Shown piece by piece: positions 34,598 to 44,070 of a stretch of 64,000 nucleotides of DNA (position 1 is its first letter; each line of letters opens with the position of its first letter). The stretch covers positions 1-64,000 of the forward strand of contig CABUVO010000011.1 of the NCBI GenBank assembly GCA_902495075.1. Direction: 5' to 3'. The notes beneath the pieces were generated by a model. That model did no database searches, was not told the DNA's origin, and saw only the letters and a program-made list of their open reading frames with translations. Both the position numbers and the translations under genes were made by a program. Source of the stretch: an uncultured Porphyromonadaceae bacterium (lineage in GTDB: Bacteria; Bacteroidota; Bacteroidia; Bacteroidales; Muribaculaceae).

Positions 34598-34768
34598 CAA
34601 CTTTCGCAAGCGTAAAGTTGAAGTTTAAAAGTTTAATCGCACACGGTGCAGTTTATAAGTTTAATAATCTGATACAAAATAAATGAAATATCAAAAATAT
34701 TCGCATCGGATAAACTCTTAAACTTATAAACTCTTAAACTTTAAGTTGAAGCTTGCGAAACTTAAATT
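34598..34768. repeat. Large imperfect inverted repeat between barrel gene and 177-aa gene
   Basis: The left arm starts with ACTTTCGCAAGC (34600-34611) and continues with AAAGTTGAAGTTTAAAAGTTTA. The right arm ends with GCTTGCGAAACTT preceded by TAAACTCTTAAACTTTAAGT. The reverse complement of the right arm matches the left closely at both ends. TAAACT/AAACTTATAA words also recur as direct repeats within it. It fills most of the 214-base gap and could form a long hairpin in RNA or single-stranded DNA. Confidence 0.75.
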
Positions 34769-34775
34769 AAGAATA

Positions 34776-35309
34776 ATGAGCAACGAAATAATGACCCTTA
34801 CATATCTCAATGAAGACGACAAGGCTTATGGTCTTGCCGGAATGGCAATATCGCTCGCGGCTCTCGATGCCATCGACCGTGTAGCGGCTGTATCCCTCGA
34901 TGCCGACGGACCGATGGTGACATTCTCCCATCAATACTACTTCTCCGGTTCTCCGTCGGTATCTCCCAAAGTAACGTGGGATACCCTACTTCATAATTTC
35001 TACATCACATCGGCAATGGTCATCTCTAATGTGATGGCGCGTTCGATAGTAAGGCTCGGACAGGAAGTGCCGGCTGATCTTCTCGACACGATCCATAAAG
35101 AGATAGCCGAGGAAGGACGCGACACATGTTCTCTTGAGGACGACGAGATAGACACCCTTTATGACAAGACACGATCATACATGGGACGCATTTTCCGCAA
35201 TCCCCGTCTTCATCCTGCCATCGACGACTTTGCCCGCACTCTCTCTCGCCGACGCAGCCTCAGCGGCAGCGAAATCATTGACGAACTCCGTGCCTTATCG
35301 ATAATCTGA
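34776..35309 (+). CDS. Conserved protein of unknown function (177 aa)
   Basis: The protein is soluble, mostly helical and lacks a signal peptide. It begins MSNEIMTLTYLNEDDKAYG and contains HQYYFSGSPSVSPKVTWD, then an acidic and helical C-terminal half (EEGRDTCSLEDDEIDTLYDK, RSYMGRIFRNPRLHPAIDDF). The start is ATG 34776; an in-frame TTG at 34746 lies in the inverted-repeat region and is unlikely. I do not recognise a named domain, but the sequence looks like a constrained Bacteroidales family. The stop overlaps the start of the MazG-like gene (TGATG), so they are co-translated and may share a nucleotide-related role. Confidence 0.75.
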   Translation: MSNEIMTLTYLNEDDKAYGLAGMAISLAALDAIDRVAAVSLDADGPMVTFSHQYYFSGSPSVSPKVTWDTLLHNFYITSAMVISNVMARSIVRLGQEVPADLLDTIHKEIAEEGRDTCSLEDDEIDTLYDKTRSYMGRIFRNPRLHPAIDDFARTLSRRRSLSGSEIIDELRALSII

Positions 35310-35635
35310 TGTTACAGGAAGTTCAGAAATCAGTCGACGACTGGATCCGAGAAATCGGCAAACGCTATTTCTCGGAACTCACCAATATGGCGTTGCTCAC
35401 CGAAGAGGTCGGAGAGTTAGCGAGAGTCATAGCCCGCGTATATGGCGACCAGAAAGCGAAATCCGGCGACCTGCGCGACGATGTGAAGTCGCAATTAGCC
35501 GAAGAGATGGCAGACGTAATCTGGGTTGTGACCTGTCTGGCAAACCAGACAGGCATCGACCTCAGCGAAGCCTTCGAGGCGTCGCTACACAAAAAATACA
35601 CCCGCGATCGCAACAGATTTACTTCCGACGAATAA
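35309..35635 (+). CDS. MazG-like nucleotide pyrophosphohydrolase
   Basis: This 108-residue all-alpha NTP pyrophosphatase is of the MazG/iMazG-RS21-C6 type, which hydrolyses (d)NTPs to monophosphates and pyrophosphate to clean the nucleotide pool. The metal-binding pattern is visible: LLTEEVGELARVIARV (EExxE) and, later, LAEEMADVIWVVTCLANQ (ExxD). A loop with KAKSGDLRDDVK separates the two helices. It is coupled to the preceding unknown gene. Its 3' end overlaps the convergent GH97 gene by 17 bases. Confidence 0.88.
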   Translation: MLQEVQKSVDDWIREIGKRYFSELTNMALLTEEVGELARVIARVYGDQKAKSGDLRDDVKSQLAEEMADVIWVVTCLANQTGIDLSEAFEASLHKKYTRDRNRFTSDE

Positions 35636-37619
35636 TTGCCGCGAAGCCTCCTCCGGCAGCCATGTCAGCTGCAAGAGAATCACGGGATGTTACAAGAGAT
35701 TTTGACATCATGTAATCACACCCGTTTTTGTCGGAGTTTGCGCCGTCTCTCCAGATCGTGGCTTCATACTGCACACCATCTTTAAGAAAATCAAGCGGTA
35801 AAGACAATTTCCGAGAATTAAGGTCGGTCATCGCTCCCACATACCACGTGCCGTCATCCGCACAACGTGCGATAGCAACATATTCTCCTATTTTCCCGTC
35901 CAAGACTTTTGTAATATTGAATGTTGTTGGCACCTTTGATAGGAACTCCGTACATTCCGGCTCGCGATCATAATCCGACGGTGAATCGCAAAGCATCGAC
36001 AAGGGCGCGTCAAACACTACGAACTGAGCCAACTGACGGCATCGTGTGCCCTGACTCATCGGTTTATGGCGGTTAGGCGTATACTGTCCCGGAACTGCAT
36101 TGCGCATTGCGCCCGACGTATAGTCCATCGGTCCCGCGATGCTGCGTATGAACGGAAGAGTCACATCATACGTGATCTGATCGATTTCCGGTTTGCTCCA
36201 TTTCATCTGTTCAAGCCCAAACACAGCCTCATAGTTGATAACATTCGGATATGTGCGCTGCAATCCTGTCGGCTTTGAGCACCCGTGAAAATCCACAAGC
36301 ATTTTATTGCGGGCACAAACATCCGCTGCATGATACATAAACCGTATCATATCCTGATCATCACGATTGAGGAAATCGATCTTGAAACCTTTTATGCCCA
36401 TATCGGCATAATGCTTCACGACACGCTCCATATCAAGATCAAACGCAAGATATCCCGCCCATAGAATCAAATCGACATTCTTGGATTTGGCATAATCAGC
36501 GAGCATCTGCAAATCTATTTCAGGCACGACATCAAGAAGATTGGCTTTCCCTTTGACAGCCCAGCCTTCATCAAGAATCACATACTCTATGCCGTTACGC
36601 GAAGCAAAATCAATATAGGCTTTATATGTGTCATTGTTTACACCGGCTTTGAAATCGACGCCATAAAGCCCCCAGTCATTCCACCACTCCCAAGCCACTT
36701 TTCCCGGCTTAATCCATGAAATATCGGCAATGCGACAAGGAGAAGCGAGGCGATACACCATATCATTGTCTGGGAGGTCAGTGTCGCTATGGCTTATAAT
36801 AAAAGCACGCCACGGAAAGGATCGCTCTCCATCCACACGCGCAATGAAATCCCTACGGGTTTTCACAAGCCGTTCAAGGTCATTGTGCCCACCGATCTTC
36901 ACAGAATCCGGCACCTGGGCAAGCACACCTTCCAAAGTATTGGCTACCGGTCGCGCCGCAAGATACATTCCGGGATAGTCTTCCACATCAGCCTCCGCGA
37001 AAGCTATCTTCAAATTGCCTTCTCCGGCAAGCAGAGGCGTAAAAAACAATGATCCATCTTTAAATTCCGACAAATGCGCATGTGTATAATGGTTCTGCAT
37101 ATCATTCCAAAATAGCTTTTCATGCGATACGTCAGTCTTTTTCTTACGGTTTCGCACACGCGGCGCCCAGAGATCTACGTCTCCGGGAAGACAATACAAT
37201 GCTTTCTCGGAACTCACCTCGCCTTGTTTCCCCTTATGATTGACAAAACGGTATGCCATGCCGTCATCGAACACCTTCACCTGCAATGTGAAATTCTTAA
37301 ATGCCAGATCCAACCCATTGAAATTCTCCTTCACTTCGCTTTTCTTATAAAAAGGAGAAGGTATGGTGGCATCCTTACTATAGCGACGCTGGCGTGGAGA
37401 GCCATCCTTCACACCCCAGACCGAGCCGTCGGTCCAGGATAATCCTATAGATGAATTATCTACGAGAATCTTGCCATCAGCTTGTTTCAAAGAAAAAGAG
37501 AGTGAGTCTCCGGTGTTGACAAAACAGGAAAGTCCTCCGTCAGGAGAATCGACACGATATACAGCAGCCGAAGCAGACACCGACAAAACGGACGCAACGA
37601 TAAAAGACAGGAATTTCAT
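35619..37619 (-). CDS. GH97 family alpha-glycosidase (SusB-like)
   Basis: The 666 residues include a signal peptide (about 1-18). An N-terminal beta-super-sandwich (about 20-280) precedes the (beta/alpha)8 barrel with AWEWWNDWGLYGVDFKAGVN, YVILDEGWA, MGIKGFKIDFLNRDDQDM and VDFHGCSKPTGLQRTYPN, and a C-terminal beta domain follows. Glu464 and Glu470 in NYEAVFGLEQMKWS sit where SusB-type inverting alpha-glucosidases have the catalytic base region, so an alpha-glucosidase is favoured; an alpha-galactosidase cannot be excluded. It acts in the periplasm on imported oligosaccharides. It is the last gene of the minus-strand arm of the PUL, 14 bases after the EEP gene. Confidence 0.9.
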   Translation of the reverse strand: MKFLSFIVASVLSVSASAAVYRVDSPDGGLSCFVNTGDSLSFSLKQADGKILVDNSSIGLSWTDGSVWGVKDGSPRQRRYSKDATIPSPFYKKSEVKENFNGLDLAFKNFTLQVKVFDDGMAYRFVNHKGKQGEVSSEKALYCLPGDVDLWAPRVRNRKKKTDVSHEKLFWNDMQNHYTHAHLSEFKDGSLFFTPLLAGEGNLKIAFAEADVEDYPGMYLAARPVANTLEGVLAQVPDSVKIGGHNDLERLVKTRRDFIARVDGERSFPWRAFIISHSDTDLPDNDMVYRLASPCRIADISWIKPGKVAWEWWNDWGLYGVDFKAGVNNDTYKAYIDFASRNGIEYVILDEGWAVKGKANLLDVVPEIDLQMLADYAKSKNVDLILWAGYLAFDLDMERVVKHYADMGIKGFKIDFLNRDDQDMIRFMYHAADVCARNKMLVDFHGCSKPTGLQRTYPNVINYEAVFGLEQMKWSKPEIDQITYDVTLPFIRSIAGPMDYTSGAMRNAVPGQYTPNRHKPMSQGTRCRQLAQFVVFDAPLSMLCDSPSDYDREPECTEFLSKVPTTFNITKVLDGKIGEYVAIARCADDGTWYVGAMTDLNSRKLSLPLDFLKDGVQYEATIWRDGANSDKNGCDYMMSKSLVTSRDSLAADMAAGGGFAAIIRRK

Positions 37620-37633
37620 AACTTGTGGAAGAA

Positions 37634-38542
37634 TTATAATTTAAAATGCGCCATAATAGGATAATGATCGGAAATATAGAGTGTGCCATATCCCGGGTAA
37701 TCGATAGTCTCGAAAAGAAGAGGCTCGGCATTGCGATAGAAAATATGGTCAAGGTTCTTATCTCGTATTTTCGGATTTATTTTACCAAAACCGTTGAAAC
37801 TGGATCTGTTATTGGTAAAAATCGCTGTGCGGCGCGCAGATTTCATATAATCGAAAAACGGTGTAAGACTTGGCGAGCGTGGGTCTGAAGGGCTATCGCC
37901 GGCATTCATGTCGCCGGTAACGAAGACTATGGCACCATCACCGGCAATTTCCTTTATCTTGCTGTTGATAAGTGATGCGCACTGAGCACGCACTTTGGTG
38001 TCAACCTTTGCTTTCTTATAGGGCATGTGAGTTGAAAAATAATATATATCCTTGCCTGAAATCCGGTCATGAAGTTTTACCCAGACACAACCTCTCACAT
38101 GCTTGTCGGTAGAATCCCATGGGACTGAAATCGTATCAGGAGTCGCGCTTAGGAAAAAATAGCCAGAATCCAGAGGAGCAAGCCTGTCTTTTTTATAAAG
38201 CACAGCTATATCTGGCGACTTATGACTTTGCGAAGGAAGAGGGAAGCGGTAATGTCCATACTCCGGAAGAAGGGAGTAAAGGCTATCGGTCATAGTGGAA
38301 GTCAGTTCCTGAACGCCCACTACATCCGGTTTGATTTCATCCATCATTCTTTGGATAGGTTTCTGACGTGCACTCCACGACAGCTGCGCCGTATCCTTGG
38401 GTGTATCGAAACGCATGTTGAATGACATTGCCTTCAGAAAAGTTTTCTCCTGAAGAGACTTTTTTGCTGCGAAAGTCGGCAGAGCACCGACCAATACCAT
38501 AATAATGGTTGCAGCTGCTACACATTTAAGATTTTTAATCAT
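37634..38542 (-). CDS. Secreted endonuclease/exonuclease/phosphatase (EEP) family protein
   Basis: The protein has 302 residues with a signal peptide (about 1-25). The EEP fold signature is complete: AMSFNMRFDT, DVVGVQEL with the metal-binding Glu, YYFSTHMPY, VFVTGDMNA (Asp-Asn/Met-Asn site), NLDHIFYR and the terminal SDHYPIMAHF with the catalytic Asp-His. Family members hydrolyse phosphodiesters or phosphomonoesters (DNA, inositol phosphates, sphingomyelin). Within a PUL it might remove phosphate substituents from the glycan, which is inference. It lies 17 bases after the DUF4886 gene and 14 bases before GH97, in one operon. Confidence 0.88.
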   Translation of the reverse strand: MIKNLKCVAAATIIMVLVGALPTFAAKKSLQEKTFLKAMSFNMRFDTPKDTAQLSWSARQKPIQRMMDEIKPDVVGVQELTSTMTDSLYSLLPEYGHYRFPLPSQSHKSPDIAVLYKKDRLAPLDSGYFFLSATPDTISVPWDSTDKHVRGCVWVKLHDRISGKDIYYFSTHMPYKKAKVDTKVRAQCASLINSKIKEIAGDGAIVFVTGDMNAGDSPSDPRSPSLTPFFDYMKSARRTAIFTNNRSSFNGFGKINPKIRDKNLDHIFYRNAEPLLFETIDYPGYGTLYISDHYPIMAHFKL

Positions 38543-38559
38543 GGCGATTATATGAGATA

Positions 38560-41500
38560 TTATTTTACGAATTTAAGAGTCTGTGTACCGAATGATGCCA
38601 TATACAATCCATGCTGCAACTCCGACAGATCTATTTGTGCGGGAGATACAATATTTAGTGATTTAATGAGTCTTCCTTCGATAGAATAGAAATTAATCAG
38701 TCCTTCTCCGCGGTGAATTATCAGCATGTCATCATTTATTTCCATTATATTTGGAGAGATTCCCTCAGTGTCGCTGATTCCACTTGACATTCGAGCCGAC
38801 AATTCCAGATCTGAATCAATAATGCTTGAAAAGGTGTATTCCTTTCCTTGAGCGTCATACCATCCTTCGAACTTATTGTCAGCATCAGGGACAGGATTTG
38901 TTGGCAAGCGTAGAGAGGAATTGCAGTAGAGAGTTTCATAAGGAATATCGTTTACGCTGTATTTCACCCTGTAAACATGATTTGCACCTGTGGGCAGATA
39001 CACTTCCGGCATACCCTCTGCGTTATCGAGATCCTGCCCGAAAAGCATTTCGGACTGATCTCCATTTAGCGCATAAGCCGTCTTCCCCGAATGGAATTCT
39101 TCGGCTGTGGCTTTTGCGCCGCCGTCGGTCTTATAACCGAAGTCATCAAGATAGAAATTATTGCCGCTATAAAATTCCGGAGTTTTTGCGAGTCCGTATA
39201 TAACCCCTCGGTTGGTTCCGCTTGATTTTATTGTCCCGGATACATAGCAATTAGTGATGCTCTCCGAGCCGGAAGTGATGCTTGAATATGCATTGATTCC
39301 GCCTACATATTTCGGGTTCTTGCCGCCATTATTGCGTATAGAGCCGGAGAATATACATCCGTTGAAAATTGCCTCCACGCCTGCAACCGATGAATTCGTG
39401 CTTCCGGCAATTCCACCGAGACCATTTGTGACACTGCCATTAACGTCAATGGTGCCTGAGAAAGAACAGCTCTTTACTTCTGAATTTTTCAGGAAACCTA
39501 CCAACCCTCCGACATAAGCCGGGCTGCCGTTTATGACAAACGCAACGTCGCTGTGACAATTGTAAACGGATCCGATACTGTTGGCTTTGCCGATCAGGGA
39601 ACCTGCCACGGTTTTATCTGCCACTTTTGTCGGTATCTCTATCTTACCCGACAGATTGATATCTTTTACACGTGCACCGCTTTCGTTTGTGCCCCCGATC
39701 AGACCGCAGAAATGTGTAGACCCGGTGAGGTCATCCTTGTTTATGTAAAGATTGCGGATATGATAGCCTTGTCCGTCAAAATTACCTTTGAACCATGTGC
39801 CGTAACCTATAGGAGTCCAAGGATTACTGCCGAGATCTATATCTTTTGCAAGCTTAATGCCCGTCACCGGCAAACCTTTATTGACACGGTCTGCGACCCA
39901 TGCGAGTTCGGCGCCACAGTATATGATATAATTCCCCGAAGCGTCGATAGCCGGTTGCGCCGTGGATTTGCCGTCCCAGGGATCTTGAGCCACAGGTTCA
40001 AATGGTTTTATATCAATCATTGCCGGCACCATGATAGTCATGGCATTGATATATCCCACTTTATATGTGTCCTCGCTTGTGGCTCCTGGTGTGACCGTGA
40101 ACCGCAACCGCCCTTCAGAATCTGCCATGACGCTCGGAAGAGTGGCTGTCTGCGTTGTATTGTCGTTGCAGTTGAGCGCTATAAAGTTGTCGCTCTTGCC
40201 GAAAGTGGAATATTCAGCTTCATAGGTTTCTGTAGAGTTAAGCTTCGAACCGAAAATATGAATTTCGTATGATTTACTGTTGTCAAGCCCTGTAAACACG
40301 AGCTCCCCACAGTCAGCCAGCACGCCATCCTTTTCAACACCGTTCACCCAGTAGCCTGTAGAGGATACCGTCGACGGCATGTCAAGCAGTGTCTCGGTGA
40401 CAGTGGCTCCGTCGGTTGTTGTTCCGGCAAAGCTTTTTGTCAGGCGGAGCGAAATTCCTGACTCGCTGCCGTCGGAATATGTGAGATTTGTCACAGCATC
40501 ACCGGCAAGATGACTCGTAATGTTGTTCCAGCCGGCATCCGGAAGAGGGCTGTCGCTTGTAGTGAAATTGATGCACACGGCCTTGCTTCCCGGCACACTC
40601 ATATGTGGTATTATCGCCAGAGCATTGAGATGGCTCAGGCCTCCCTCTGCACACTCCGTTGAAAATTTGATACGTCCGTACTTGTCAGCCACAATATCCG
40701 GGACAACGGCGAGACGTGAAGTATTGCCGGTGGCATTTATGGATGTCTCTGCAGTATTGTCACCCGAGAAACGGAATGTCGAGCCCGTATCAGAGGCAGA
40801 CGACGCATATACTTTCATATCATACGCCTGTCCCGGATATAGCCCCGATATCGTGATTGAACCTCTCCCCCGACTATAGAAAGATGATTTGGCTGCGTTC
40901 TCAGGAATTGTGAATTCCTCACCTGCGTAAAGAGATCCATCCTTCGCCACGCCATCAAACGCCTCTTCGATACTGAGGCAAATATCGGTGCCGTAGCCTT
41001 TGTTATTGTAAATATTGCGTATCGATGCGCCAGCAACATTCGATGTGAGGCTGTTCCATACATCAGCATTATTGTCGGCATATCCTGTGGCAAGTCCGAA
41101 ATTGACATAAACGGGACGGTCTACGACATTGAATGTAGCATCCGGATTCACGCCGAACTCCTCTTTCAAAGATGTCACGCTAAGTGGAGTCGCAATCGCC
41201 TCGGCAACAGCCTTTTTGCATACGGTTGCACAAAAGTCACTCATCTCTGCCGGGTGATAGGTAACATCGTAAGGATTTTTGCCATAGATCTTTGCATACC
41301 ATGTCAATGAAGCCGTGTATCTGCCATGCTGCAGATCGAGATGATATCCGTCTCGATTGAAAGAGTCACCGAGGTAGCTTGTGCGACCATTCTGCACGGC
41401 TGTGCCGGCAGGAATAATATTATCGGCTCCGATACCTGACTGCACGGCTGCCCTCGAGGCACAATCCGTGATTTTGGCATACTGGTCAGCCTGGTCTGTA

Positions 41501-42024
41501 TAAAGTCCCTTCTTGACAAGATCGGCAATCTTGGCAGAGCCGTTCTGATATGCCCAAGTCATATACAAATAGAATTTCGCGTCTTTGTTTGTCAGATGTT
41601 GCCGCAAATAAGCTATGATATTATCAAGATATGGGAAATAATGATCGTATGCTCCGGAATAGTTATGGTCAGTCTGAATCACCACAACGTCCCAAGATTC
41701 TGATGCAATTATGCTTTCGTCCAGACATTTTGTGCCGGAACCGGTGGATGTTGTTTTGCCGTTTTTAATAGTGTAGTAATTGTATATCTTATCTTTGTTA
41801 GTGATATATTGCCAATGTTGTTGCAAAGTGGTTCCACCTTTGTAGGGGAAACCGACCACAATGTCATCTCCGCCTGATCGCACCACCGACAGCAATTCTT
41901 GCAGTATGGCATCGTAGGAAAAACTGTTGCCGATAGCAAGAATACGCTTGGTCTCGGCGTTTGAGATGGGGCATACCAGCATTAATGCGAGCAGCGCCAT
42001 AAGATACGAGAGTCTTTTTTTCAT
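38560..42024 (-). CDS. Large secreted multidomain protein: DUF4886/SGNH, carbohydrate-type beta domains, GLUG-like repeats, sorting tail
   Basis: The 1154 residues begin with a signal peptide. Residues about 25-275 form a DUF4886/SGNH hydrolase-like domain: ILAIGNSFSYDAI supplies the nucleophile-type Ser and DGYHLDLQHGRY the late His, with GGTTLQQHW between. Two related beta-sandwich modules (about 285-475 and 480-660) share the pattern VCINFTTSD/VYVNFGLAT...NALAIIPHMS. A GLUG-like repeat region (about 700-1000) has FKGNFDGQGYHIRNLYI, FCGLIGGTNESG and GGLVGFLKNSEV. The end is a MucBP/listeria-type EGWYDAQGKEY segment and a sorting-like tail (HGLYMASFGTQTLKFVK). It leads the minus-strand PUL operon and is probably a surface esterase or glycan-binding protein. 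Confidence 0.82.
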   Translation of the reverse strand: MKKRLSYLMALLALMLVCPISNAETKRILAIGNSFSYDAILQELLSVVRSGGDDIVVGFPYKGGTTLQQHWQYITNKDKIYNYYTIKNGKTTSTGSGTKCLDESIIASESWDVVVIQTDHNYSGAYDHYFPYLDNIIAYLRQHLTNKDAKFYLYMTWAYQNGSAKIADLVKKGLYTDQADQYAKITDCASRAAVQSGIGADNIIPAGTAVQNGRTSYLGDSFNRDGYHLDLQHGRYTASLTWYAKIYGKNPYDVTYHPAEMSDFCATVCKKAVAEAIATPLSVTSLKEEFGVNPDATFNVVDRPVYVNFGLATGYADNNADVWNSLTSNVAGASIRNIYNNKGYGTDICLSIEEAFDGVAKDGSLYAGEEFTIPENAAKSSFYSRGRGSITISGLYPGQAYDMKVYASSASDTGSTFRFSGDNTAETSINATGNTSRLAVVPDIVADKYGRIKFSTECAEGGLSHLNALAIIPHMSVPGSKAVCINFTTSDSPLPDAGWNNITSHLAGDAVTNLTYSDGSESGISLRLTKSFAGTTTDGATVTETLLDMPSTVSSTGYWVNGVEKDGVLADCGELVFTGLDNSKSYEIHIFGSKLNSTETYEAEYSTFGKSDNFIALNCNDNTTQTATLPSVMADSEGRLRFTVTPGATSEDTYKVGYINAMTIMVPAMIDIKPFEPVAQDPWDGKSTAQPAIDASGNYIIYCGAELAWVADRVNKGLPVTGIKLAKDIDLGSNPWTPIGYGTWFKGNFDGQGYHIRNLYINKDDLTGSTHFCGLIGGTNESGARVKDINLSGKIEIPTKVADKTVAGSLIGKANSIGSVYNCHSDVAFVINGSPAYVGGLVGFLKNSEVKSCSFSGTIDVNGSVTNGLGGIAGSTNSSVAGVEAIFNGCIFSGSIRNNGGKNPKYVGGINAYSSITSGSESITNCYVSGTIKSSGTNRGVIYGLAKTPEFYSGNNFYLDDFGYKTDGGAKATAEEFHSGKTAYALNGDQSEMLFGQDLDNAEGMPEVYLPTGANHVYRVKYSVNDIPYETLYCNSSLRLPTNPVPDADNKFEGWYDAQGKEYTFSSIIDSDLELSARMSSGISDTEGISPNIMEINDDMLIIHRGEGLINFYSIEGRLIKSLNIVSPAQIDLSELQHGLYMASFGTQTLKFVK

Positions 42025-42204
42025 GACATTAAGAAGCTAATAATTTCGACCTCTGCCCTAACATTTCTCTTGGGAATGGGTCTTATATGAGAATGTCACT
42101 CACATGGATAATACGTATCCCCGCCTTAACGGAAATTTCAGTGAATTCCTCCTTTTCACATTACACTTTACATTTAGAAGCTTTTCCCTTTCCCTTATTT
42201 TACG

Positions 42205-42212
42205 TACTTTTG
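42205..42212 (+). promoter_or_regulatory. Possible -7 element of the ECF sigma gene
   Basis: TACTTTTG matches TAnnTTTG and lies about 60 bases before the chosen ATG. There is no clear -33 box. The rest of the divergent region 42025-42273 shows no other obvious element. Confidence 0.4.
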
Positions 42213-42273
42213 AGGAGCAAACCATTCTTTAATAATGCAGCAGTTGCATTATGGGAGCAAACGGAATCTTACC

Positions 42274-42894
42274 ATGGAGATATTCAGAAAGAATGAAAAT
42301 TACAATGAGCGCGACACGATATTGCGCATAAAGCTCGGAGACGCTTCGAGTTATGAACGTATGTTCATGCGTTATTATCCCAGATTTCGCGTTTTTGTGC
42401 TTCGTTTCGTTCAAGATGAAGCCACTGCGGAAGACATTCTACAAAACATTTTCCTGAAAATATGGCTCAACAGGCATAGCCTCCATGAGGATCAATCGAT
42501 GACGGCATATATATTCGTATTGGCACGCAATGAGGTCTTCCAGTGGATGCGATTCAAGCATACCCATCAGATCACACCTTTTGAGATGGCAACCGAACAA
42601 ATTGCATCTATGGCATTACCAGGTGTCGACAGTGAATATGATTATTCTGAGCTTGAAGAGCGACTGAGAAAAGCGGTAGATGAACTGCCGCCAAAACGAC
42701 AGGAAATATTCCGCATGAACCGTTATGAATTTAAATCCGCCAAGGAGATAGCTGAAATCAAAGGTCTTTCCACTCGCACGGTGGAGAAACAGATAGAGCT
42801 TTCGCTTCGCTATATCCGCGGGAAAGTCGGTCCGGAAACGCTTGCGCTCTTTATTATAATGAAATTCTTCATCTGCGCTTTCAGCACTCAGTGA
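42274..42894 (+). CDS. ECF-type RNA polymerase sigma factor
   Basis: The protein has 206 residues from ATG 42274 (MEIFRKNENYNERD); an in-frame ATG at 42235 would add 13 residues without family character. Sigma region 2 is seen in YERMFMRYYPRFRVFVLRFV, DEATAEDILQNIFLKIW and FVLARNEVFQWMR. Region 4 is ELPPKRQEIFRMNRYEFKSA with AEIKGLSTRTVEKQIELSLR as the helix-turn-helix. It belongs to the Bacteroidetes PUL-type ECF group. With FecR and the STN-bearing SusC just downstream it should form a trans-envelope signalling chain that activates this locus. Confidence 0.93.
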   Translation: MEIFRKNENYNERDTILRIKLGDASSYERMFMRYYPRFRVFVLRFVQDEATAEDILQNIFLKIWLNRHSLHEDQSMTAYIFVLARNEVFQWMRFKHTHQITPFEMATEQIASMALPGVDSEYDYSELEERLRKAVDELPPKRQEIFRMNRYEFKSAKEIAEIKGLSTRTVEKQIELSLRYIRGKVGPETLALFIIMKFFICAFSTQ

Positions 42895-43000
42895 TACCCG
42901 CCATACACAAAATACAGAAAAAAGCGCGCGGCAGATTACGTATTTTACAACTGCCGGCATTCTCAATATATACGACCCCACTTTCAAAAACAATAGCAAC

Positions 43001-43987
43001 TTGGATACAAAAACATTCGAAAGATTTATGCTCGGGCAGTGCTCAGCAGAAGAACGCGCCGCTGTGGAGCAATGGTTTCTCGCCGAGGGTGAAAGCGAGG
43101 AAGCGATGCACATTTGCCTCCCCGTGTTGGAACGCATGGGATGTTATGAAGACAAGACAAAGGCAAAACAGGCATACAAACAACTTCGCCGACATCTGAT
43201 GATGTCGCCGGCTGCTACAAAACGCCGCCGCATGAGGCATCGCATAGCAGTATGGAGCGCAGCGGCAGCAGTGCTTGCCGTCACGGTGTTTGTATCCATT
43301 TTTATCAGCACCCGGAATATGCAGTCGCAACACAAGGCTTCGGTGCTCGCTGAACTGTCAGCAGCACAGTGCGAGAATCTGAAAGCCACACTTCCCGACT
43401 CCTCGATAATAATACTTCACCCCGGAAGCCGTGTGGTTTATGATTCCGCCAATTTCGAGGAGCATCGTGAAATAATGCTCTTCGGCGATGCATACTTCAA
43501 GGTCACCAAAAACGGCATACCCTTTGAGGTGCGTTGCCAGGGAGTCACAGTGAATGTGCTCGGCACCTCATTCGATATCTCCTCACATGATTCAGAATCG
43601 GAATTCTCTCTTTCCCTCTACACCGGCAAAGTGCGACTCGCTTCTAAACTCGGGGCATCCCTCGACACGCTGACCATGACTCCCGGCGAGATTGTGAAAA
43701 TCGACAAACACACCGGCGCCATGATGACAATGAATATGGGGGAAATGGATGAAGCCGGCACCGGAAATTCCATTTATTTCTTTGAGAAGCGACTCGGAGA
43801 TATCGCCGCTGAACTTACGCGCCGCACAGGACGCCACATCATGATCAGGAATCATGATTTGAATTCACGACGAGTGTTAGCGATGTTTACCAACAACGAG
43901 ACTCCCGAACAGATAATGGAGGTTATTGCAGCCAATACCGGCGCAAGAATCGCCTACCCCGACAGCCTCACGATCGAACTATATTAA
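43001..43987 (+). CDS. FecR-family anti-sigma factor
   Basis: The 328-residue inner-membrane protein has a cytosolic N-terminal anti-sigma part (about 1-80; GQCSAEERAAVEQWFLAEGE), one transmembrane helix (about 87-107; VWSAAAAVLAVTVFVSIFIS), then a periplasmic FecR domain with ENLKATLPDSSIIILHPGS, REIMLFGDAYFKVTKN, FEVRCQGVTVNVLGTSFDI and the C-terminal STN-like half (GDIAAELTRRTGRHIMI). The start is taken as TTG 43001 because it restores the usual leader before GQCS; ATG 43028 is the alternative. It holds the sigma factor until SusC signals substrate import. Confidence 0.9.
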   Translation: MDTKTFERFMLGQCSAEERAAVEQWFLAEGESEEAMHICLPVLERMGCYEDKTKAKQAYKQLRRHLMMSPAATKRRRMRHRIAVWSAAAAVLAVTVFVSIFISTRNMQSQHKASVLAELSAAQCENLKATLPDSSIIILHPGSRVVYDSANFEEHREIMLFGDAYFKVTKNGIPFEVRCQGVTVNVLGTSFDISSHDSESEFSLSLYTGKVRLASKLGASLDTLTMTPGEIVKIDKHTGAMMTMNMGEMDEAGTGNSIYFFEKRLGDIAAELTRRTGRHIMIRNHDLNSRRVLAMFTNNETPEQIMEVIAANTGARIAYPDSLTIELY

Positions 43988-43994
43988 AAATCAG

Positions 43995-44070
43995 ATAAAT
44001 AATTGAAACTTGGATAAACAATTAAAACTTGAGTAAATAATTGAAATTTAAATAAATAATTTAAATTGAA
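43995..44070 (+). repeat. 19-bp tandem repeat, four copies, in the SusC leader
   Basis: Copies start at 43995, 44014, 44033 and 44052 with consensus close to ATAAATAATTGAAACTTGG; later copies drift. The array starts 8 bases after the FecR stop and lies about 100 bases before the SusC ATG. It is very AT-rich. No promoter was recognised between the array and SusC. Confidence 0.85.

Noticed and set aside
34598..34768. Insertion sequence remnant
   Set aside because: No transposase fragment or target duplication is visible, so only the repeat is reported.
39553..40272. 239-codon plus-strand ORF opposite the DUF4886 protein
   Set aside because: Antisense to a long continuous secreted protein frame, and Cys/His/Arg-rich composition typical of shadows.
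43995..44070. CRISPR or iteron origin
   Set aside because: Units are contiguous, AT-rich and drifting; no replication initiator gene is nearby.
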